Shown: piece after piece, positions 17,176 through 24,881 of the stretch
Position numbering within the stretch: position 1 is the first letter of the stretch
Layout of the letters: every line of letters begins with the position of its first letter
Source of the DNA: Hymenobacter glacieicola
GTDB taxonomy: Bacteria; Bacteroidota; Bacteroidia; Cytophagales; Hymenobacteraceae
Length of the DNA: 64,000 nt
Reading direction: 5' to 3'
Assembly (NCBI RefSeq): GCF_014640315.1
Contig: NZ_BMGS01000008.1
Location: 124,001 to 188,000, forward strand
Notes under the pieces: model-generated
The model's input: only the letters and a program-made list of their open reading frames with translations
Told to the model about the DNA's origin: nothing
Database searches by the model: none
Program-made: the position numbers and the translations under genes

Positions 17176-17277
17176 GGTGTAGAGACGCAATATCTTGCGT
17201 CTCGTCGTTGAACGACCCGTACCACGCGCTATACACAACATCACCAGCGACGAGACTCCAACTATTGCGTCTCTACC
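17176..17277. repeat. right RAYT-flanking palindromic repeat (inverted copy)
   Basis: A 102-bp element starting GGTGTAGAGACGCAATA and ending ATTGCGTCTCTACC. Read in reverse complement it matches about 16508-16605 with only a handful of differences. Its last bases supply the TAG stop codon (17273-17275) of the alpha-2-macroglobulin gene. Confidence 0.92.
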
Positions 17278-20200
17278 GCACGCGCACCACGCCGCTGCCG
17301 GCGCAGCTGTGGTACTCGGCGTTATACATGGCGTCGGCACTGACGGGGCCGAGCTTGAAGGTGCCTTTGCTCACGGCGCGGCAGAGGTAGTAGAACGACT
17401 TAGGCTGGGGCGTAACGGTCGTGAACAGGTTGATCCGGTCGTCGCGCACGTCAAGGTAGTCGGGTTGGGCGGCGTCCTTGGCCCAGGTCAGGTCGCGGAC
17501 GGCCCCAATGCGGGGATTCTCGATTTCCAGGCCGGCGGGCAGCAGATCCGTAATGGCCACGTTCTTGACTTCGCCCGCGCTTTCCGCTGACTGGATGGTG
17601 ATTTTGACAACTACCAGGTCGTTTTGCTTGAAGGAGGTAGAGCCAACCGGGTCGCCGTTGCGGTCCAGAAACTGGCGGCGGACTTGTAGGTAGGCATCTT
17701 CCTCGCGCACCTGGCCGGTGGGCGAAATGCCTTCCGTTTCCCAGAAGTAGTAGAGGCTGCCCTTGCCGCTGGTGCGCAGGGCCAGCTGGCGGTTAGCCAC
17801 GTTGCTTACCGTGAGGTCCTTGCCTGAGAAGCTGCCAATGGCCTTGCCATCGGCCAAGAGGCTAGCCGTGACAGTGCTGCCAGCGTTTTTCTTCGCCAGC
17901 TTGCCGAGAGCTAGCAGCGCAAACGCCCGTTCCTGAGTGTTAAGCCAGCCGGCCTGTTTTACCTGGCGGCTGAGCTGGCGGGCCAGCACGTTCACCTGGG
18001 CGTTGGCGGGGTCGGCGGCGAGCAGGGCGTTGAGCACCAGGGCCTCGTCGCGGAGGGCGGAGGCGAAGGCGTCGCCGAGCTGGCGGCCGGCCAGGGGCGA
18101 GGTGCCGAAGCGGGTGGGCAGGGCTTCGCGGTAGCTGCGCTGGTTGCCCGAGAGGGCGAAGGCGCAGGCCAGCACCCAGCGCGAATCTTCGGGCAGCAGC
18201 TTGCGGTTGGCCTTGTAGTAATTGAGCCCCACGGCATCGGGGCGGCCGGCCAGGGCCAGCACGTAGAGGGAGTAGGCCACTTCCTTCTTGGCCAGCGTCA
18301 CGGGCTGAATTACGCCGCCGGCCTGGATGATGTTGTAGGTGTCGGTTTCGCGCTTGCGCACCTGGGCCTGCAGGTAGCGCAGTACCCTATCGAGCACGTT
18401 TTTGTTCACATCGAAGCCGGCTTGCTGAGCTTCCAGCAGGAAGTGCGCGGCGTAGGCGGTGGCCCACCAGTTGTCGTAGTCGCCGCCGGGCCAGTAGCTG
18501 AGGGAGCCGTTGTACATCTGCTGGGCTTCCACCTTCCGGATGGCTTCCTGCACGTGGTAGTTGGGGTTGTACTTGTTAGAGCTTAGAGCCGAGAGCTTAG
18601 AACTTAGACCGTTCTTCTGGCCTAGCGTGGCGGCCAAATCGCCGTAGTACAGCTGCGGAAAAGCGGCCGACACAGTTTGCTCCAGGCAGCCGTAGGGGTA
18701 TTGCAGCAGGTAGCGCAGGTCCTTGGCAAATTCCGTCATGGGCGAGCGGCTCACCACCAGCTGGCTCCGCAGCGACGAAGGCAGGAAATCGGTTTTCAGG
18801 TTCAGCTGCTGGGCCGCACCGCCCGCCACTACGCCTGCCCCCGTGCGCTTCTGCAACGGCGAAGCAGGACGGATGGGCAACTCGATGGTTTCGGTGAAGG
18901 TTTCTTTGCTAGGAGAGCTGGTTACAATAATTTTAATGCTTCCGGTACCAATGGAAGGCCTCGCCTTTATGCGGAAGGTTACTCGACGTTCCGTATTTGG
19001 TGGAATCGTAGTGCCATAACTAACAGGCTGCAATTTTACGGGAGCTGATCCATCAGACATGAATGGTTCGGCTGATTCAAGCGGGCCAGTAAGTTCGTTT
19101 TTCGCCATCACAATCATCTTCTGATGCGTCGTGTTCGTCAAAGTCACCGGCACGTCAATCGTGTCGCCGGGGCTGAGGAAGCGGGGGAGGCTGGTGCTGA
19201 TGACTACCGGGTCGGCGACGCGCATGGTGTGCTCGGCGGAACCGAAGGCGTCGTTCTTGTAGGCCACGGCCATGATGCGCACGGCTCCGCTGAACTGGGG
19301 CACTTGCAGCTTGTAGCTAGCCCTTCCGCTGGCATCGGCGGTGAGTACGCCGCTCCATTTGGCGAGCAGCTTCACGCGGCGGTTGGGCACGGGCGTGGTG
19401 CGGCGCGAGAGGTCGTAGCCGTCGCCGCCAGTGCTGCTGGTGCCCAGCTCGGGCAGCAGGAAGGGGTACACATCGTAGGCCTGTACTTCCAGGGCGCGCT
19501 TCTGGTAGAAGTAGCCGTAGGGGTCGGGCGTGCGGTAATCCTTCATCTGCAGAATGCCCTCGTCTACCATGGCCAGCGTTACCTGGGCGCCGGGGGCAGT
19601 GGTCACTTCAATGGTCTGGGCGGTCTGGGAGCGGCTTTGGGCGGGCGCTTTAATGGCTACTTGCAGCCTGGCGCCGGGCTTCTCCACCGTCAGCGGCACG
19701 AAGCCCCGGGCCACGGTAAGGGGTAGGCGGTTGTCCCTGATTTCGCGGATGGCAGTGGCCGTCACGTACACGTTGGGCACGTGGCCCGCGCGAATCGGCA
19801 CGTCCACCTTAGCAGATTTCTCGTCGGTGTTCACGTAGAAGTGGTCGAGCACCCGGTTGCGCTCCACGGTCACGAGCACGCGACCGGGGAAGGGCGTTTT
19901 CAGCAGCAGGTGGGCCACGTCGCCGGGCTCATACTTGGGCTTGTCGGCCTCGATGGTCACCTCGCCCTCGTTATTTACCTCGAAGGAGTTGCTTTGAGTG
20001 TCGCCGTAGCCGTAGGCGTACACGCGCTGGGCCACGTAGGTAACGGCCCCTGGCCTGGAAACCCGGATTTCATACTCGCCGGAGTAGGTGGGCGTGAAGC
20101 CCAGGCCGGCATCGGAGCCGCCGCTGGCTACCGTTACGGTGCGGCTCAAGACCACCTGCTCACGCTTTTGCGAGTTGTAGATATAGCGGCCGCCCTGGCG

Positions 20201-22825
20201 CTCAATCACCGTTTCCCAGAGCAGGCGCACCACGCGCACCGTGGCCTGGGCCGAGGTGGGTGTGCCAGCCGGCGTAAGGGCCACCAGCTGCACCGGCAGG
20301 GCCTGGCGGGTTTGCACCAACTCGTCCAAGTTCTTCACCCCAAACAGCACCGGCTGGGTTTGCACCTCGAAGGTGGCTAGTCGGTTTACGGGGCGGCCGG
20401 TTTCGTCGAATACCGTCGTGAAAGCCGCGCCTTCCAGGATGCCTAGGTCACTGTAATCGGGTACCTCATAGGTAGCGGTGCCGCGGCCGGCGGCGTCGGT
20501 CGTGCCTTCGCGTGCGGTCTTCTCGAAGCGGTCTGAAATAGGCGTGGAAACTTGGTCGCCATAGTTACCGCGCTGCTTGTCGCCGCTGTTTATGGCAAAC
20601 GTAAAATCAGGAAATCTTCCGGTAGAGTATACCTTCTCCTTGAGCGAAAACTCCACCTCAAACTTGCGGTCGGCGGCGGGCGGACCGAACAGATTCTGGG
20701 CCGTAATCTGCGCCTCCACCGTCTGGCCGGGCTTCACGACTGGCCTAGAGGCTTTCACGGTCACTTTCATGCGGTCCGGAATGAACTCCTCCACCGAGAG
20801 CTTTCTCGAAGTCAGCAGCACGTCGTTGCCGGTCAGCACTTCCAAGGTGTAAAGACCTGTCATCACGGCCGGGGGCAGCAGGAAGCGCGCCTCAAAGGAG
20901 CCAGCCGCGTTCAGCGTTTTTTGTAGGCTAGCGTACTCCTTGCCGGTGGGCAGCAGCAGCCTGATCTTCACCGGCAGGCCCTTGGGCGGCGCCTGCCAAT
21001 CCTCGGTGCGCAGCACGGTATTGGTCTGGATGGTGTCGCCGGGGCGGTACAGGTCCCGGTCGCCGTAGAGGAAGGCCTGGTAGCGGGCGGCGTTGCTCTG
21101 GAGGCCCCCCACCTCGAAGCGGGAGGTTTCCACGCGGCTGCGGCTCAGGTCGAGGAAGGTGAAGTCGTTGCCCTGCTGGGCCATCACCATGCCCAGCCGG
21201 AAGCGGCCGTTCTGGGCGGTGCTGTCGAATTTTGCTACCCCGTCACCGTTGGTAAGGCCGGTGCCCATCACCTGGTTGTTGGTGCTGATAAAGCGCATTT
21301 CCACCCCGCTCAGGGCCTTGGCGTTGCGGATGGAGTTGGCAAACACCAGCGTGCTGCCGGCCTTGCCCTGCTTCACAATCAGCCCGATATCCGACACGGC
21401 CACCAGCTTGCTCACCTGCAGCCACTGGCGCTCCGTATCCTGCACCTTGATGATGTAGAGACCCTTCAAACCACCCGCAAATTCCAGGTCCTTGAGGTTC
21501 AGATTCAGCAGCCGCAGCCCCTGCGCCTTCGGCAAGCCCGACACAGTGTAGGTACGCTCCGTGAGCACGTTGCCCAGGTTCTCCACGTCGTAGTACTGGT
21601 AGGAGCGGTCCACGTACTCGCCGTTTTCGTCCTGCTCCTCCTCGCCCCCCGAGTCTTCCCTGTCCGAGCCGGGGTAGCCATACTGGGTGCCGCTGCGCAG
21701 AAGCTGCTGAATGTTGTTGGCGTAGACCTTGGCAATGGTCACTTTCACCTGGCCTACCTCATTGATGCGCACGCCCAGGTTGCGGGAGCCCAGCGCATCG
21801 AGGTACATGGCCTTCTCAGCGCTGGCAAAGCTGATGGTGGGCCGCTCATCGGAGAAGCTCACCGTCTGGGTGAAATCCTCGCCCAAATGCCCTCCTAACC
21901 CACCTCGCAGCCCCTGGCGCAAGCTCACCTGGTAGCTCTTGCCCACCTCGAAACCGCCCTTGAGCCGGAAGCCACTTTCCAGTTCCTCCACCTCGTAGGC
22001 CACCTGCGGCGACACCGACAGGGCATTTCGTAAGTCACCCGTGGTTACCGGCTGGTTGGTCAGGATAGTTATAATAGGGTCAGCGGATTGCAGGGTTCCC
22101 GTGATGGAGCGTATCTCCAGCGCCTCCGGGTCGGGAACCTGCACCTGCTTCTCGTAGTCGGAAGTGGTGGCTTGGTCGCTGCCCTGGGCGCGCAGACCCT
22201 GGCCTAGCGCCACCGTCAGCGGACTGCCGGGGCGCACCTGTTGGTTGAGGCTCACGCGCACCACTTGGCCCGGCTCCCCGCTAACGTCAAAAGCCACGGG
22301 CTGCCCATCCTGTGTCACGCGGAGCAACGGCTTCACGTCGGCGGGCTTCACGGGGTAGTTGAAGGGTAGCTCCACGCGCATTTCGGCCGTGCCTGCCGCC
22401 CGCTCCGAGCGGCCCCAGAATGCCTGAGGCTCCTGCAGCTGCAGGTAGGGCGTGTGGAATTTCTGGCGGTTCTCGGGCAGCTCTACGTTGCGTTTGCCCT
22501 CTGGTAATGCCTCTTTGCGTAGCGTGGCCGTAAAGGCGGTGCTAGGCTTAAAGGGCGTGCTGGGCGAGAAAATCAGTTCTCTATCCGATGTCCACTTGAA
22601 TTTGCCGCGCACGGCGGGCTCGAACTTCACCACCTGCACCGTATCCCACCGGTCCTGCTGCTCGGGTGTAGCCACGGCATCAGTGAACTGAAACACTAGG
22701 TTCTGGTAGGGGTCAATCTCTTCGCCATTCGGGTCCGGGCCCGCATCGGAGCCCGACTTAGAGCAGGCACACAGCAAAGCCAGCAGCACCAGCAGCGGCA
22801 GGCGAGAAAAGGTGCGGAAAAACAT
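17273..22825 (-). CDS. alpha-2-macroglobulin family lipoprotein with thioester
   Basis: An 1850-residue bacterial alpha-2-macroglobulin, a periplasmic protease trap. The lipobox (LVLLALLCAC) places acylated Cys near residue 21. The protein contains serial macroglobulin beta domains, an A2M_N segment with YRPGDTIQTNTVLRTEDW (residues about 585-600), and a bait-like region. The thioester motif is PYGCLEQT with Cys1380, followed by the alpha/alpha toroid and a receptor-binding-like C-terminal domain. The intact CLEQ indicates covalent trapping of proteases that cleave the bait. In many bacteria this gene is next to pbpC, suggesting joint envelope defence and repair; here the pair is separated. 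The stop codon lies inside the RAYT repeat. A stretch at about 18890-19115 is distinctly AT-richer than its flanks, and 18575-18615 encodes a short repeat-like LSSKLSALSSNK. Confidence 0.95.
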   Translation of the reverse strand: MFFRTFSRLPLLVLLALLCACSKSGSDAGPDPNGEEIDPYQNLVFQFTDAVATPEQQDRWDTVQVVKFEPAVRGKFKWTSDRELIFSPSTPFKPSTAFTATLRKEALPEGKRNVELPENRQKFHTPYLQLQEPQAFWGRSERAAGTAEMRVELPFNYPVKPADVKPLLRVTQDGQPVAFDVSGEPGQVVRVSLNQQVRPGSPLTVALGQGLRAQGSDQATTSDYEKQVQVPDPEALEIRSITGTLQSADPIITILTNQPVTTGDLRNALSVSPQVAYEVEELESGFRLKGGFEVGKSYQVSLRQGLRGGLGGHLGEDFTQTVSFSDERPTISFASAEKAMYLDALGSRNLGVRINEVGQVKVTIAKVYANNIQQLLRSGTQYGYPGSDREDSGGEEEQDENGEYVDRSYQYYDVENLGNVLTERTYTVSGLPKAQGLRLLNLNLKDLEFAGGLKGLYIIKVQDTERQWLQVSKLVAVSDIGLIVKQGKAGSTLVFANSIRNAKALSGVEMRFISTNNQVMGTGLTNGDGVAKFDSTAQNGRFRLGMVMAQQGNDFTFLDLSRSRVETSRFEVGGLQSNAARYQAFLYGDRDLYRPGDTIQTNTVLRTEDWQAPPKGLPVKIRLLLPTGKEYASLQKTLNAAGSFEARFLLPPAVMTGLYTLEVLTGNDVLLTSRKLSVEEFIPDRMKVTVKASRPVVKPGQTVEAQITAQNLFGPPAADRKFEVEFSLKEKVYSTGRFPDFTFAINSGDKQRGNYGDQVSTPISDRFEKTAREGTTDAAGRGTATYEVPDYSDLGILEGAAFTTVFDETGRPVNRLATFEVQTQPVLFGVKNLDELVQTRQALPVQLVALTPAGTPTSAQATVRVVRLLWETVIERQGGRYIYNSQKREQVVLSRTVTVASGGSDAGLGFTPTYSGEYEIRVSRPGAVTYVAQRVYAYGYGDTQSNSFEVNNEGEVTIEADKPKYEPGDVAHLLLKTPFPGRVLVTVERNRVLDHFYVNTDEKSAKVDVPIRAGHVPNVYVTATAIREIRDNRLPLTVARGFVPLTVEKPGARLQVAIKAPAQSRSQTAQTIEVTTAPGAQVTLAMVDEGILQMKDYRTPDPYGYFYQKRALEVQAYDVYPFLLPELGTSSTGGDGYDLSRRTTPVPNRRVKLLAKWSGVLTADASGRASYKLQVPQFSGAVRIMAVAYKNDAFGSAEHTMRVADPVVISTSLPRFLSPGDTIDVPVTLTNTTHQKMIVMAKNELTGPLESAEPFMSDGSAPVKLQPVSYGTTIPPNTERRVTFRIKARPSIGTGSIKIIVTSSPSKETFTETIELPIRPASPLQKRTGAGVVAGGAAQQLNLKTDFLPSSLRSQLVVSRSPMTEFAKDLRYLLQYPYGCLEQTVSAAFPQLYYGDLAATLGQKNGLSSKLSALSSNKYNPNYHVQEAIRKVEAQQMYNGSLSYWPGGDYDNWWATAYAAHFLLEAQQAGFDVNKNVLDRVLRYLQAQVRKRETDTYNIIQAGGVIQPVTLAKKEVAYSLYVLALAGRPDAVGLNYYKANRKLLPEDSRWVLACAFALSGNQRSYREALPTRFGTSPLAGRQLGDAFASALRDEALVLNALLAADPANAQVNVLARQLSRQVKQAGWLNTQERAFALLALGKLAKKNAGSTVTASLLADGKAIGSFSGKDLTVSNVANRQLALRTSGKGSLYYFWETEGISPTGQVREEDAYLQVRRQFLDRNGDPVGSTSFKQNDLVVVKITIQSAESAGEVKNVAITDLLPAGLEIENPRIGAVRDLTWAKDAAQPDYLDVRDDRINLFTTVTPQPKSFYYLCRAVSKGTFKLGPVSADAMYNAEYHSCAGSGVVRVR

Positions 22826-23270
22826 GGATAGGGAAGAGCTAGAAAGGACGCCGGAAGGTATAGAAAAACGGCGTTTCTGCTATGTTATGTATAGGTTTGG
22901 GGAAGAGAGATTCGTAATAATTAGTAGTTCAAGAAGTAGGCATATGGACAGATTGATAGCTCTACAGCATTTAATAGGTAATACTTGCTGTAAGATCAGA
23001 CTCAAGGTCTATCATGAGGAATTGGCAACTGAGTGGCGCGGCGGTTTTGGCTTGCCAACTAGAGGCTATATTGAAGTATCAGGTCCTGAGAGGATATCGG
23101 ATATTGAATGGATAGAGCTTGACCCCATTGTGGTGACCTACATAGGCAGACTTGTGCCACCGAAGGTAACTGTAGTTATAGATGAGATTATTCTTGGATT
23201 GAATAACGAAGGTATTGAGTATAAGACGGTGAAAGGTTCAATTAGAGTGTACGGTCAGCAGTTAAGATGA
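22824..23270 (+). CDS. AT-rich orphan protein
   Basis: Up to 148 residues from an ATG whose bases overlap the ATG of the divergent macroglobulin gene. Internal ATG codons at 22887 (MYRFGEERFVIISS) or 22944 (MDRLIALQHLIGN) are at least as likely starts, because the first would leave no promoter room. The protein is mixed alpha/beta without signal peptide or membrane segment. It includes HEELATEWRGGFGLPTRG, YIEVSGPERISDIEWIELDP and a beta-rich end VTVVIDEIILGL. I do not recognise the family. Base composition and codon use are much more AT-rich than both neighbours, which suggests horizontal acquisition; small immunity or antitoxin proteins often look like this, but nothing in the sequence proves it. 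No partner toxin gene is adjacent. Confidence 0.5.
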   Translation: MDREELERTPEGIEKRRFCYVMYRFGEERFVIISSSRSRHMDRLIALQHLIGNTCCKIRLKVYHEELATEWRGGFGLPTRGYIEVSGPERISDIEWIELDPIVVTYIGRLVPPKVTVVIDEIILGLNNEGIEYKTVKGSIRVYGQQLR

Positions 23271-23316
23271 TTTTTGAAGTAATCTGTAATGAATAACAAA
23301 CGAGAAGAAGTTACTG

Positions 23317-23500
23317 CCCCAACTGGCGCGAGTTTAGCGCAGCGTAACTCGTGACCAGCCCATGATGTGGAGGCTGCGCCTCCTCTGCCGCAACGCGGCA
23401 ACCCGGTGTTGCGCCGGGTGGCTTGTTCAAGCGGGCGAGTTGAAAACTCGCGTCATACGCCGGCACGAGTTACGCTGCGCTAAACTCGCGCCAGTTGGGG
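23317..23500. repeat. nested palindrome: 37-bp perfect stem enclosing four hairpins
   Basis: Outer arms 23317-23353 and 23464-23500 are perfect 37-bp inverted repeats (CCCCAACTGGCGCGAGTTTA... / ...TAAACTCGCGCCAGTTGGGG). The 110-base interior holds four further hairpins: GGAGGC-TGC-GCCTCC (23369-23383), TGCCGC-AAC-GCGGCA (23386-23400), ACCCGG-N7-CCGGGT (23401-23419) and GCGAGTT-GAA-AACTCGC (23435-23451). The whole could fold as a five-way cloverleaf in single-stranded DNA or RNA. Confidence 0.93.
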
Positions 23501-23553
23501 GCCAGTTACGGGTCAGTTGCGGCGAAGGCGAAGAAGATGCTGATGAGTAACGG

Positions 23554-24042
23554 CTACACCCCCTCAAACACATCCGTCCACTCAATACCAAACTCCGGCA
23601 GCGTGTGCACTGGAATGAGGCCGGGCGCGTAGAACTCGCCGCGCACTTGATAGCGGCTATCCTGAAGCACGTACACCGTTACGCTTTTCTCGCCGGGCGA
23701 AACAATCCAGTATTCCCCTACCTCATTTTCCTCGTAAAGGTCGAATTTCTCCTTGGTGTCGCGGGCGAGGTTACCGGGGCTCAGGATTTCGATAATCCAG
23801 TCGGGGGCACCCACGCAGCCTTTTTCATCCAGCTTACTGGGGTCGCACACCACGCAGATGTCGGGCTGCACGACGGTGGTAACCTGGGCATCACCGTTGG
23901 CGGAGGTTGTAGTCAGGCGCACATCGAACGGCGCAGAAAAGCCCCAGCAGGACTTGCTGCGCAAGCCGTTGCGCACTGCTGCCGACATGTTAAAGGAAAT
24001 AGTTTGATGCACTACCCGCGGCGCGGGGCTCATGGGGCGCAC
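23554..24042 (-). CDS. Uma2 family (DUF820) endonuclease, start codon unclear
   Basis: A Uma2-type protein of the PD-(D/E)XK nuclease superfamily, a family expanded in Bacteroidota and cyanobacteria and of unknown biological role. The core is present: VVQPDICVVCD (first acidic residue), GAPDWIIEILSPGN (the D..IE site) and DTKEKFDLYEENEVGEYWIVSP. The annotated start is a GTG at 24042. However, the same frame continues upstream without a stop to about 24225 and encodes the family's conserved N-terminus (ITKLSQLDLSKTYTYADYLTW, VELIRGK) up to at least 24141. No ATG, GTG or TTG is available there; an ACG stands at 24160-24162 where an ATG would give MPAVRLSITK. The protein is therefore either started from an unusual codon or is decaying. 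Confidence 0.75.
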   Translation of the reverse strand: MRPMSPAPRVVHQTISFNMSAAVRNGLRSKSCWGFSAPFDVRLTTTSANGDAQVTTVVQPDICVVCDPSKLDEKGCVGAPDWIIEILSPGNLARDTKEKFDLYEENEVGEYWIVSPGEKSVTVYVLQDSRYQVRGEFYAPGLIPVHTLPEFGIEWTDVFEGV

Positions 24043-24289
24043 TTTGCCCCGGATGAGCTCTACCCAATCCGTGAGCTGCCAGGTCAGGTAGTCGGCGTAG
24101 GTGTAGGTTTTGCTCAGGTCGAGCTGGGAAAGCTTGGTAATCGAGAGCCTGACGGCGGGCGTTTTGGGCTCAAATGAAAGGTGCGTAAAGTCCTGATGTT
24201 CGAGTGGATAGACTGTTTTTAGTGAGCCTAATTATTGTATTATGCTGATGTGTAGTAGTAGAAAATATTGACTTTGCCGACCGATTTGC

Positions 24290-24320
24290 TTGCCCAACGG
24301 CCAAGGGCGCACTAGCTTTG
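24290..24320 (+). promoter_or_regulatory. TTG-N20-TAGCTTTG promoter
   Basis: A textbook Bacteroidota promoter: TTG at 24290-24292, a 20-base spacer and TAGCTTTG at 24313-24320. The ATG at 24328 follows after seven bases, so the message is probably leaderless or nearly so. Confidence 0.75.
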
Positions 24321-24327
24321 TGAGCGT

Positions 24328-24759
24328 ATGGCCGCCGCATATCTTCTTCACAACGCCGACGTGCTGGTTTTTGAAAACCAAGCCGGCAAAGTAGTTTATC
24401 ATCCCCTCGGATACCTCCGCCTCGACTGGTACAGTTCCCCGGCTACTGATGCGCAGGTGCAGGCCATATATGAGGCGGCCAGCCAAGGCCTATACCAGTA
24501 CGGTGTAACGGGCATCCTCACCGACCACCGCCACATGCCGCCCCTGTCGCCGGTTATGCAGCAGTGGCTGGTAGAAACCTGGACGCCAAACGCCGTGCAT
24601 GCATGCGGCTACCGCCGGGCCGCCGTGGTGCAGTCGTTTAACGTGTTTGGCCGGCTGGCTACGGCCCGGGTAGTGATGCAGCTCGGGCACTTGCCGTTCA
24701 CGGTGCACTATTTCGATAACGAGCCGGAGGCCGAAAGCTGGCTGCTAGAGGAAGAATAA
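24328..24759 (+). CDS. STAS-like (SpoIIAA-like) protein
   Basis: A 143-residue soluble protein with the strand-helix pattern of STAS/SpoIIAA-like sensory domains: VVYHPLGYLRLDW, ILTDHRHMPPLSPVMQQWL, GYRRAAVVQSFNVFG and YFDNEPEAESWLLEEE at the C-terminus. It is a clear paralogue of the protein at 43546-43947, sharing the L.D.R.M...P..Q.W, GYR..AVV and YF.N...A..WLL positions. That paralogue is coded beside a response regulator and a histidine kinase, which suggests a regulatory role for this one too. There is no signal peptide or membrane span. It has its own promoter immediately upstream. The family call is by pattern; the ligand or partner is unknown. Confidence 0.65.
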   Translation: MAAAYLLHNADVLVFENQAGKVVYHPLGYLRLDWYSSPATDAQVQAIYEAASQGLYQYGVTGILTDHRHMPPLSPVMQQWLVETWTPNAVHACGYRRAAVVQSFNVFGRLATARVVMQLGHLPFTVHYFDNEPEAESWLLEEE

Positions 24760-24881
24760 CCGCCGGCTGTTCTGGGCTAGCTGGCTCCTGGCTGGGCAGT
24801 TGGGCGCCCCGAAAACGGGCTTTTCTAGGCAACGCAAAATTCGACCCCAGCCTTACTTTCGCTGGGCAAGCAGCCAATCGT

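Noticed and set aside
23317-23500. CRISPR array or tRNA cluster at the nested palindrome
   Set aside because: There is no regularly spaced direct repeat, and the cloverleaf-like stems lack a T-loop, anticodon arm and acceptor features of a tRNA.
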